A stretch of DNA of 64,000 bases from Thalassovita sp. (GTDB taxonomy: Bacteria > Pseudomonadota > Alphaproteobacteria > Rhodobacterales > Rhodobacteraceae), in NCBI GenBank assembly GCA_029212905.1, contig JARGPB010000005.1, positions 164,712 to 228,711 of the forward strand, written 5' to 3'. The translations under genes were made by a program, and so were the position numbers. This document shows positions 17,940-27,189 of the stretch, one piece after another. Numbering within the stretch: the first letter of the stretch is position 1; each line of letters starts with the position of its first letter. Under the pieces are notes generated by a model, which saw only the letters and a list, made by a program, of their open reading frames with translations, had not been told where the DNA came from and did not search any database.

Positions 17940-18794
17940 ATGAAGGAGGGGCCAATCACCCATTTGGCAGACATATCGCCCGTCGGGGCCAGCCAGAAAC
18001 AGCCACGCGCCGTGGGGCGGGCCATGATCCGGTCCAAGGCGCGGGACGGGTTGTCCGTGCTGTCCGATCTGAAAACCTCGGGCTGTCTGAAGACCCTGTT
18101 TCCCCGTGGGGACCGCGACCGGCTGACCGGCGTTTTTCTGAATACTGCCGGGGGGATAACCGGCGGCGACCAGCTCCGGTTTCAGGCCACCGCCCGTGTG
18201 GGCTCGCGCCTGTGCCTGACCACCCAGGCGGCCGAGCGCATCTACCGCGCCCAACCCGGCGAGGTCGGCCATGTCGACAATCGCCTGACCATCGAGCCCG
18301 GCGCCCGTCTGGACTGGCTCCCGCAAGAGACCATCCTGTTCGATCACGGTGCGCTGGACCGCACCTTGTCCGTCGATATGGCCGCTGATTCCCGGCTTCT
18401 GGCGGTCGAATCACTGATTCTGGGCCGCAGCGCCATGGGCGAGACCCTGACGAACACCCACCTGACCGACCGGATTCGCGTGCGGCGCGGGGACGATCTG
18501 GTCTTTGCGGACACCTTGCGCCTTGGCACCGACACCCTGCCCCGGCTGACCGGCCCTGCCATGATGGGCGATGCGCTGTCGCTGGCCTCGGTCCTGTTCA
18601 TCGCCCCCGAGGCCGAGGCCCACCTGCCCCATCTGCGGACCCTGATGCCTGCCACTGGCGGCGTGTCTCTGATCCGCCCCGGCGTGCTGTTTGCCCGCAT
18701 TCTGGCGTCCGACAGCTTTGTCCTGCGCCAATCTCTGATCCCCGTTCTGACCTATCTGAACGGCACTAACCTTCCCCGAACCTGGATGATCTGA
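17940..18794 (+). CDS. ureD: Urease accessory protein UreD
   Basis: Urease maturation chaperone, about 284 residues. It binds apo-urease and recruits UreF and UreG for nickel insertion. The family pattern QPRAVGRAMIRS, VFLNTAGGITGGDQL, TTQAAERIYRA and QETILFDHGALDR is clear. The frame is open back to 17838. I chose the ATG at 17940 because the family normally starts shortly before the QPRA block, but no ideal ribosome binding site marks the start, so it may shift by a few codons. ureA follows after 2 bases. Confidence 0.9.
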   Translation: MKEGPITHLADISPVGASQKQPRAVGRAMIRSKARDGLSVLSDLKTSGCLKTLFPRGDRDRLTGVFLNTAGGITGGDQLRFQATARVGSRLCLTTQAAERIYRAQPGEVGHVDNRLTIEPGARLDWLPQETILFDHGALDRTLSVDMAADSRLLAVESLILGRSAMGETLTNTHLTDRIRVRRGDDLVFADTLRLGTDTLPRLTGPAMMGDALSLASVLFIAPEAEAHLPHLRTLMPATGGVSLIRPGVLFARILASDSFVLRQSLIPVLTYLNGTNLPRTWMI

Positions 18795-18796
18795 CC

Positions 18797-19099
18797 ATGA
18801 ACCTGACCCCCCGCGAGAAAGACAAACTGCTGATCGCCATGGCCGCCGAAGTCGCCCGCAAGCGCCTGTCGCGCGGCGTGTTGCTGAACCACCCCGAGGC
18901 CATCGCCCTGATCACCGACTCTGTTGTCGAGGGCGCCCGCGACGGGCGCAGCGTCGCCGACATGATGGAGGCCGGCGCCCAGGTCATCACCCGCGACCAA
19001 TGCATGCCCGGCATCCCCGAAATGATCCACGAGGTTCAGGTCGAGGCCACCTTTCCTGACGGCACCAAACTGGTGACCGTCCACAATCCCATTCGCTAA
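18797..19099 (+). CDS. ureA: Urease gamma subunit
   Basis: 100-residue gamma subunit, full length for the separate-gene form. It starts MNLTPREKDKLLI and contains GVLLNHPEAIALI and the terminal VTVHNPIR typical of UreA. It is part of the (UreABC)3 urease trimer that hydrolyses urea to ammonia and carbamate. It follows ureD directly and precedes a short His-rich membrane peptide gene. Confidence 0.96.
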   Translation: MNLTPREKDKLLIAMAAEVARKRLSRGVLLNHPEAIALITDSVVEGARDGRSVADMMEAGAQVITRDQCMPGIPEMIHEVQVEATFPDGTKLVTVHNPIR

Positions 19100-19122
19100 C
19101 CATTCGCCAAGAGGACCCGCAC

Positions 19123-19287
19123 ATGAAACATATCGCAGCATTCGCCCTGATCCTGTCCGCAGCGCCCGCGCTTGCCCATGACGGGATGCACCTGCACCCG
19201 CATGCCAACGATGCCAGCTGGCTGCCGCTGATTGCCGGCTCTATCGCTGTCGGTCTGGCCGCCCTGATCGCCTGGGGCCGCAAATGA
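19123..19287 (+). CDS. Small His-rich membrane peptide in the urease operon
   Basis: A 54-codon gene between ureA and ureB, easily missed because of its length. It has AGAGGA 8 bases before the ATG, a signal-peptide-like start (MKHIAAFALILSAAPALA), a short His-rich stretch HDGMHLHPH, one transmembrane helix (LPLIAGSIAVGLAALIAW) and a basic end GRK. Its stop codon overlaps the ureB start (ATGA at 19284-19287), so it is translationally coupled. The His cluster would face the periplasm, which suggests nickel binding or handing-over near a transporter. That is inference. I do not recognise a named family. Confidence 0.78.
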   Translation: MKHIAAFALILSAAPALAHDGMHLHPHANDASWLPLIAGSIAVGLAALIAWGRK

Positions 19288-19589
19288 TCCCCGGAGAGCT
19301 GTTCCCCGCCGAGGGCGAGCTGACCCTGAACGCGGGCTGCACTCCCATCACCCTGATGGTGGCCAATACTGGCGACCGGCCCGTGCAGGTTGGCTCGCAC
19401 TACCATTTCTATGAAACCAACCCCGCGCTGGATTTCGACCGCGCCGCCGCCCGCGGGATGCGTCTGGACATTGCCGCTGGCACCGCCGTGCGTTTCGAAC
19501 CCGGCCAGAGGCGCGAGGTGACGCTGGTCGCTCTCTCGGGCGCACGCACCGTCTATGGGTTTAACCAAGAAGTCATGGGGCCGCTGTGA
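19284..19589 (+). CDS. ureB: Urease beta subunit
   Basis: 101-residue beta subunit starting MIPGELFP, with VGSHYHFYETNPALDFDR and GQRREVTLV typical of UreB. Normal length for the three-subunit urease. The ATG overlaps the stop of the preceding small gene by 4 bases. A GFA-family gene separates it from ureC, whereas ureB and ureC are usually adjacent. Confidence 0.96.
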   Translation: MIPGELFPAEGELTLNAGCTPITLMVANTGDRPVQVGSHYHFYETNPALDFDRAAARGMRLDIAAGTAVRFEPGQRREVTLVALSGARTVYGFNQEVMGPL

Positions 19590-19626
19590 TGCCTCTTGGC
19601 GCATTGTGAACAAGGAGCAGGGAACG

Positions 19627-20109
19627 ATGCCAGTCACACTTGACGGATCGTGCCGATGCGGCGCGGTGCACTACACCGTCCAAAGCAACACGCCCCAGCC
19701 CTATATGCGCTGCTATTGCAGCCTGTGCCGCAAAACCAACGGCGGCGGAGGCTATACGATCAACATCATGGGCCAAGCCAACAGCCTGACCGTCACCGGG
19801 CGGGACAATCTGTCGGAATACAGCTTCGTTCGGGATGACGGTCAGCTCAGCCCGGCCCGCCGTAGTTTTTGCAAATCCTGCGGTTCGATGCTGTGGAACT
19901 ATGACCCGACCTACCCTGATTTCATCTATCCGTTCGCCTCGTCTGTGGATAGCGATCTGCCGATCCCACCCCAGACCTGCCATATCATGCTGTCCAGCAA
20001 ACCCGGCTGGGTCACGCCGGACATTCGCGATGGCGATCAGGCTTTTGACACATATCCGGACCAATCCATCGAGGATTGGCACCGCACCCGCAATCTCTGG
20101 ATCGACTAG
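19627..20109 (+). CDS. GFA / CENP-V-like zinc protein
   Basis: 160-residue member of the glutathione-dependent formaldehyde-activating (GFA/CENP-V) family. Zinc ligands are visible: CRCGAVHY near residue 10, CYCSLCRKTNGGGG near 29-34 and FCKSCGSMLW near 82-85. The start MPVTLDGSC at 19627 has AAGGAG upstream; the frame back to 19555 is ureB in another frame. Members bind zinc and sometimes glutathione adducts, but the true substrate is often unknown. It is co-directional and inserted between ureB and ureC, so it is probably co-transcribed. No link to urea is known to me. Confidence 0.86.
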   Translation: MPVTLDGSCRCGAVHYTVQSNTPQPYMRCYCSLCRKTNGGGGYTINIMGQANSLTVTGRDNLSEYSFVRDDGQLSPARRSFCKSCGSMLWNYDPTYPDFIYPFASSVDSDLPIPPQTCHIMLSSKPGWVTPDIRDGDQAFDTYPDQSIEDWHRTRNLWID

Positions 20110-20118
20110 GAGACCCCC

Positions 20119-21864
<1,746 letters not shown>

Positions 21865-21872
21865 GGCCGAAA

Positions 21873-22421
21873 ATGTCCCTTCCCACTGCCCACTCGATTC
21901 TCCGCGCTGGCGATTGGTCCGGCGATGCTCAGACCTGCACGCTCAGCTATGATGACCGCTTCTTGCGGCGCAAAAGATTGCTGACCGATGACGGCACGGC
22001 CTTCCTTGCGGATCTCGAACATACCGAGAGCCTGAATCAGGGGGACGCATTTGTCCTAAACGACGGTACAAATGGCACAAAAGCCCCCAAAGTCGCCGTG
22101 CTGGCCGCCGCCGAAAACCTGCTCCAGGTCACGGGTGAAAACCTGCCCCGTCTGGCCTGGCATATCGGCAATCGCCACACGCCCTGTCAGATCCAAGACG
22201 CTCGCCTGCTGATCCAGCGCGACCATGTGATCATGGCGATGCTGTCCCATCTGGGCGCCACCGTCACCGAGATATTCGAGCCCTTCACCCCCGAAGGCGG
22301 CGCCTATGGGCATGGTCGCACCCATGCGCATGAACACGGAAAAACCGTTCATTCCCATGGGCATAGCCATAGTCACGACCACGACCATGACCACAGCCAC
22401 ACGCATTCCCATGATCACTGA
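21873..22421 (+). CDS. ureE: Urease accessory nickel chaperone UreE
   Basis: 182-residue nickel-binding metallochaperone that delivers Ni to UreG/UreDF. UreE features include LAWHIGNRHTPCQI and DHVIMAMLSHLGATV. The C-terminal 40 residues are a His/Asp-rich tail (repeats of HSH, HDHDHDH), a nickel store. The start MSLPTAHS at 21873 is 9 bases after the ureC stop; the upstream open frame inside ureC is ignored. Its last 11 bases overlap ureF. Confidence 0.95.
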   Translation: MSLPTAHSILRAGDWSGDAQTCTLSYDDRFLRRKRLLTDDGTAFLADLEHTESLNQGDAFVLNDGTNGTKAPKVAVLAAAENLLQVTGENLPRLAWHIGNRHTPCQIQDARLLIQRDHVIMAMLSHLGATVTEIFEPFTPEGGAYGHGRTHAHEHGKTVHSHGHSHSHDHDHDHSHTHSHDH

Positions 22422-23058
22422 CGCGGGCCTTCTGACCTTGGCGCAATGGCTGTCGCCCGCCTATCCGGTGGGGGCGTTCAGCTACAGCCACGGGCTGGAA
22501 TGGGCGATCGAAGCCGGGCAGGTCAGCGATTCCGCCAGTTTTCGCATCTGGCTGACCGATATTCTGCAACACGGCACAGGCCGGAATGACGCGATCTTGC
22601 TGACCGCCGCCTATCACGCTGATTTTGTTGACCTTTCTGACGTTGATCAAACCGCCCGCGCCTTTGCCCCCTCGGCCGAGCGCCTGCTGGAATCCACCCA
22701 ACAAGGCGCCGCCTTCTGTCGCACGACCCAAGCAATCTGGGGCAATCAGCCCCCCGCTCTTTGCTATCCCGTCGCCATCGGCCACGCCGCCAGCAGCATC
22801 CATGAAATACCGCTGCAACAGACCTGCGCGATGTATCTGCACGCCTTTGCCAGCAATCTGGTGTCCGCGGCTATCCGTTTGATTCCATTAGGACAAACTG
22901 ATGGGCAAACGGTGTTGAACGCGCTGGCGCCGCTCTGCGAACAGATTGCGCTGAACAGTGCCCATTGCACGTTGGACGATCTTGGGGGGGCGGTCGTGCT
23001 GGCCGACATCGCCTCGATGAAACACGAAACACAATATACAAGGCTTTTCCGTTCATGA
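22411..23058 (+). CDS. ureF: Urease accessory protein UreF
   Basis: 215-residue helical chaperone of the UreDFG complex that gates UreG GTPase activity. It shows LTLAQWLSPAYPVGAFSYSHGLE, the UreF hallmark. The start MITDAGLLT at 22411 lies inside the end of ureE (11-base overlap). The longer frame from 22306 would only read the UreE His tail in another frame. The stop overlaps the ureG ATG. Confidence 0.95.
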   Translation: MITDAGLLTLAQWLSPAYPVGAFSYSHGLEWAIEAGQVSDSASFRIWLTDILQHGTGRNDAILLTAAYHADFVDLSDVDQTARAFAPSAERLLESTQQGAAFCRTTQAIWGNQPPALCYPVAIGHAASSIHEIPLQQTCAMYLHAFASNLVSAAIRLIPLGQTDGQTVLNALAPLCEQIALNSAHCTLDDLGGAVVLADIASMKHETQYTRLFRS

Positions 23059-23678
23059 GCTCTCCTCACGGTCCTCTTCGCATCGGTATTGGCGGCCCCG
23101 TTGGCGCCGGCAAAACCACCCTGACCGCCAATCTATGCAAGGCGCTGGCCCCGAAATATTCGATCGGCGCGATCACCAATGACATCTACACCCAAGAAGA
23201 TGCCGAAGCGTTAATGCGAATGCAGGTCCTCCCTCAGGACAGAATTATAGGTGTAGAAACAGGAGGTTGCCCGCACACCGCGATCCGCGAGGATGCCTCG
23301 ATCAACCTGGCGGCGGTGGATGAAATGCGTCAGCGCCACCCGGATCTGGACATCGTTCTGATCGAATCTGGGGGCGATAACCTGTCCGCGACCTTCAGCC
23401 CCGAGCTGGCCGATCTGACGCTCTATGTCATCGACGTGGCCGCCGGCGAAGAGATCCCCCGCAAGGGCGGACCGGCCATCACGAAATCCGACGTGCTGAT
23501 CATCAACAAGACCGATCTCGCGCCCTATGTCGGGGCCTCGCTCGAGGTCATGGACCGCGATGCGACCCGGATGCGTGCCGGGCGGCCCTTTGTGTTCGCG
23601 TCGCTGCGTCACGGCAAAGGCGTCGAGGATGTCGTCGCCCTGATCGAGGAAATCGGCGGATTTGCCCCCGTCGCCTGA
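23055..23678 (+). CDS. ureG: Urease accessory GTPase UreG
   Basis: 207-residue SIMIBI GTPase that powers nickel insertion into urease. P-loop GPVGAGKTTL, then YTQEDAEAL, the metal-binding CPH in ETGGCPHTAIREDAS, ESGGDN and guanine motif NKTD. It starts at 23055, overlapping ureF by 4 bases. Last ure gene; no nickel permease gene follows in the window. Confidence 0.96.
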   Translation: MSSPHGPLRIGIGGPVGAGKTTLTANLCKALAPKYSIGAITNDIYTQEDAEALMRMQVLPQDRIIGVETGGCPHTAIREDASINLAAVDEMRQRHPDLDIVLIESGGDNLSATFSPELADLTLYVIDVAAGEEIPRKGGPAITKSDVLIINKTDLAPYVGASLEVMDRDATRMRAGRPFVFASLRHGKGVEDVVALIEEIGGFAPVA

Positions 23679-23808
23679 CGCGCAATCGCCTTGTTTTTCA
23701 GCACTTCAGGCCATCCTTGCCCGTTGGCGCGGCGGTTCGCCCGTTTCCGCCTGATCCTGTCGCAGTCCTGCTCCATACTGGCACTAACTCCTTAAGAACA
23801 GGCACCCA

Positions 23809-26800
23809 ATGGCCATTATCGCAAGCATCCACCACCTGACGCATTACAAATACGATCGCCCTGTCACCTTGGCCCCTCAGATCATTCGCCTGCGCCCCGC
23901 GCCGCATGGCCGAACCCGCGTGATTTCGCATTCCCTTAAGGTCGGGCCCGAGCCGCATTTCGTGAACCACCAGCAAGATCCCTATGGCAACTGGCAGGCG
24001 CGCTTTGTGTTTCCCGAACCCGTTCGTGAATTCAAAATCGAGGTCGATCTGACCGCTGACATGTCGGTCTATAACCCGTTTGATTTCTTCGTCGAGGACA
24101 CGGCCGAGCATTGGCCCTTCGCCTATCCGCTGGATCTGGACCAGGACCTGTCCATCTATCTGACGCCCGAACCTACGGGGCATTTCTTTGACGACTTCAT
24201 GCGGACGGTACCGCGCGACCGCGAACAGATCGTGGACAAACTCGTGCTGTTGAATCAGATCGTCTCGGACCGGGTGGACTATACCATTCGGTTGGAGCCG
24301 GGCGTGCAAACCCCTGATGAGACACTGGAAAAAGGGTCGGGGTCGTGTCGGGACTCCAGTTGGCTGTTGGTGCAGGTGTTGCGGCATCTGGGGATCGCTG
24401 CGCGGTTTGTGTCGGGCTATCTGATCCAGCTAAAGCCAGACCTAAAGGCCCTGGATGGCCCCACCGGCACCGACGTGGACTTCACCGATCTGCACGCCTG
24501 GGTCGAGGCATTCATCCCCGGCGCGGGCTGGGTTGGGCTGGACCCGACCAGCGGTCTGTTGGCCGGCGAAAGCCATATCCCACTGGCCGCAACCCCGCAT
24601 TATCGCAACGCCGCGCCGATTTCCGGCATGGCCAGCTATGCCGAGGTGGATTTCGGGTTCGATATGTCGGTCACGCGCGTGTCCGAACACCCCCGCATCA
24701 CCAAGCCCTTTTCGGACGAGGCCTGGGATGGGCTGCTGAAGCTGGGCAAAACCGTGGACGAACGCCTGAAAGAGGGTGACGTGCGCCTGACCATGGGCGG
24801 AGAGCCGACCTTTGTGTCGATCGACGATTTCGAAAGCGACGAGTGGAACACCGATGCCGTCGGGCCGCAGAAACGCGCGCTGGCCGACACTCTGATCCGT
24901 CGGTTGCGGGATCGCTTTGCGCCCGGTGGGTTCCTGCATCACGGTCAGGGCAAATGGTACCCCGGAGAGAGCCTGCCGCGTTGGACCTTCTCGCTGTATT
25001 GGCGCAAAGACGGTGTGCCGGTCTGGAAAAATCCCGCGCTGATCGCCCAAGAGGCCGCGAAAACCCCCAGCACCGCCGAAGATGCCGGAAAATTCCTCAA
25101 GTGCTTTGCGTCAAAACTGGGGATTGATCCCGACTGCGCCCAACCCGCTTATGAAGATCCGGGCGAGTGGATTTTGAAAGAGGCGCAGCTGCCGCCCAAC
25201 GTAACCCCCGAAAACTCCAAGCTAAAAGACCCCGAAGAGCGCGCCCGCTTTGCCCGCGTTTTTGCGCGCGGGCTCAACGATCCTGCGGGATATATTCTGC
25301 CGGTTCAGCGCTGGCAAAGCCGCAGCGCCCCCGCCCGCTGGATGTCCGAGGTTTGGGAATCCCGTCGCGGGCATCTGTTCCTGATCCCCGGCGACAGCCC
25401 CGTGGGGTTCCGCTTGCCGCTGGGGGCCTTGCCGTTCATTCCGGCCTCGCAATACCCCTATACCTATCCGCCTGATCCGACAGTTCCGACAGGTGATCTG
25501 CCTGATTTCCATGCGTCATTCGCCCAGCCCTCAGAGACCGAGGCCGCCGAAAAGGCGCGTATGACCCCGGAAATATCCGCTGACCACACGCAACGCACCG
25601 AGAAGTCAGCGCAAGACGGCAGCCGCCAGCAGGTGAACGCCCAGGGCGTCGCCCCCGAGGACGGCGAGGTGCGGACGGCCATCGCAGTTGAACCCCGCGA
25701 CGGGCGCCTGTGCATTTTCATGCCTCCGACCGAGTCTCTGGAGGACTATCTGGAGCTGCTGGCCACCACCGAAGCCGCCGCAGAAGAGCTGAACCTCCCC
25801 GTGCATATCGAGGGGTATTCCCCGCCGCATGACGCGCGTTTGAACGTGATCCGCGTCGCCCCTGACCCCGGCGTGATCGAGGTCAACATCCACCCTGCCG
25901 CCGATTGGGACGATTGTGTCGCCACCACTCAGGCGGTCTATGAGGAGGCGCGCGCCTGCCGCCTGGGGGCCGATAAATTCATGATCGACGGGCGCCATAC
26001 CGGCACCGGCGGTGGCAACCATGTGGTCGTCGGCGGGGATACCCCGGCAGATTCACCGTTCCTGCGGCGGCCCGATCTGCTGCGCTCTTTGATCCTGTAT
26101 TGGCAGCGCCACCCGTCACTGTCCTATCTGTTTTCGGGCTTGTTCATCGGCCCAACCAGCCAGGCCCCCCGCATTGACGAAGCCCGCCACGACAGCCTGT
26201 ACGAGCTGGAAATCGCGCTCAGCCAGTTCCCCGACCCGAACGAGGGCGCGGCCCCACCGCCCTGGTTGGTGGACCGCCTGCTGCGCAACATCATGATCGA
26301 TGTGACAGGTAACACTCACCGCGCCGAGATCTGCATCGACAAGCTGTTTTCGCCTGATGGGCCGACGGGCCGGTTGGGTCTGGTCGAATTCCGCGGGTTC
26401 GAAATGCCACCCGATGCAAAAATGTCGCTGGCGCAACAGCTGCTGATCCGCGCCATCATCGCTCGTATGTGGAAATCCCCGCTCAAGGGCAAACCCGTCC
26501 GCTGGGGCACGGTTCTGCACGACCGCTATATGTTGCCGCATTTCCTGTGGCAGGACCTGCTGGACGTGCTGCGCGATCTGGGCGACCACGGGTTCGACAT
26601 GAATCCCGACTGGTTCAAGGCCCAGGCCGAGTTCCGGTTCCCCTTCTGCGGCGAAGTCACATACGAGGGCACCACGCTGGAGATCAAACAAGCGCTGGAA
26701 CCCTGGCATGTACTGGGGGAAACCGGGGCGATCGGCGGCACGGTCCGCTATACTGACAGCTCGGTTGAACGGCTCCAGGCCAAGCTGATCACGCCCAACC

Positions 26801-27186
26801 CCGATCGCTATGTCGTCACCTGCAACCAACGGCAGGTCCCGCTGACGGCCACGGACGAGGCAGGCACATTCGTCGGCGGCGTCCGTTTCAAGGCCTGGCA
26901 ACCCGCCGAAGCGCTGCATCCGGTGCTGCCTGTCAACGCGCCGCTGACGTTTGATGTTTATGACACTTGGTCGAACAGGTCGATTGGCGGCTGCGTCTAT
27001 CACGTCGCCCACCCCGGCGGGCGCAGCTATGACACCTTCCCGGTGAATGGAAACGAGGCCGAGGCCCGCAGGCTTGCACGGTTCCAGGCGAACGGGCATA
27101 CATCAGGTTCATATCTACCGCCCATCGAAACGCCGCACCCCGAGTTCCCTCTGACCCTCGATCTGCGGCGGCCCACAGGGGTCTGA
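23809..27186 (+). CDS. Transglutaminase-like / DUF2126 fusion protein
   Basis: 1125-residue two-part protein. N-terminal bacterial transglutaminase-like region (about 1-290) has catalytic Cys near 180 in GSGSCRDSS, His in DLHAWVEAF and Asp in GLDPTSG. The remaining ~800 residues are DUF2126 (COG4196), with LTMGGEPTFVSIDD, HTGTGGGNHVVVGG and LVEFRGFEMPP. These blocks recall the metal/ATP-binding layout of glutamine-synthetase-like amidoligases (my inference). First of a three-gene unit with an ATP-grasp/alpha-E protein and a second transglutaminase. No signal peptide, so probably cytoplasmic. Substrate unknown. Confidence 0.9.
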   Translation: MAIIASIHHLTHYKYDRPVTLAPQIIRLRPAPHGRTRVISHSLKVGPEPHFVNHQQDPYGNWQARFVFPEPVREFKIEVDLTADMSVYNPFDFFVEDTAEHWPFAYPLDLDQDLSIYLTPEPTGHFFDDFMRTVPRDREQIVDKLVLLNQIVSDRVDYTIRLEPGVQTPDETLEKGSGSCRDSSWLLVQVLRHLGIAARFVSGYLIQLKPDLKALDGPTGTDVDFTDLHAWVEAFIPGAGWVGLDPTSGLLAGESHIPLAATPHYRNAAPISGMASYAEVDFGFDMSVTRVSEHPRITKPFSDEAWDGLLKLGKTVDERLKEGDVRLTMGGEPTFVSIDDFESDEWNTDAVGPQKRALADTLIRRLRDRFAPGGFLHHGQGKWYPGESLPRWTFSLYWRKDGVPVWKNPALIAQEAAKTPSTAEDAGKFLKCFASKLGIDPDCAQPAYEDPGEWILKEAQLPPNVTPENSKLKDPEERARFARVFARGLNDPAGYILPVQRWQSRSAPARWMSEVWESRRGHLFLIPGDSPVGFRLPLGALPFIPASQYPYTYPPDPTVPTGDLPDFHASFAQPSETEAAEKARMTPEISADHTQRTEKSAQDGSRQQVNAQGVAPEDGEVRTAIAVEPRDGRLCIFMPPTESLEDYLELLATTEAAAEELNLPVHIEGYSPPHDARLNVIRVAPDPGVIEVNIHPAADWDDCVATTQAVYEEARACRLGADKFMIDGRHTGTGGGNHVVVGGDTPADSPFLRRPDLLRSLILYWQRHPSLSYLFSGLFIGPTSQAPRIDEARHDSLYELEIALSQFPDPNEGAAPPPWLVDRLLRNIMIDVTGNTHRAEICIDKLFSPDGPTGRLGLVEFRGFEMPPDAKMSLAQQLLIRAIIARMWKSPLKGKPVRWGTVLHDRYMLPHFLWQDLLDVLRDLGDHGFDMNPDWFKAQAEFRFPFCGEVTYEGTTLEIKQALEPWHVLGETGAIGGTVRYTDSSVERLQAKLITPNPDRYVVTCNQRQVPLTATDEAGTFVGGVRFKAWQPAEALHPVLPVNAPLTFDVYDTWSNRSIGGCVYHVAHPGGRSYDTFPVNGNEAEARRLARFQANGHTSGSYLPPIETPHPEFPLTLDLRRPTGV

Positions 27187-27189
27187 CCC

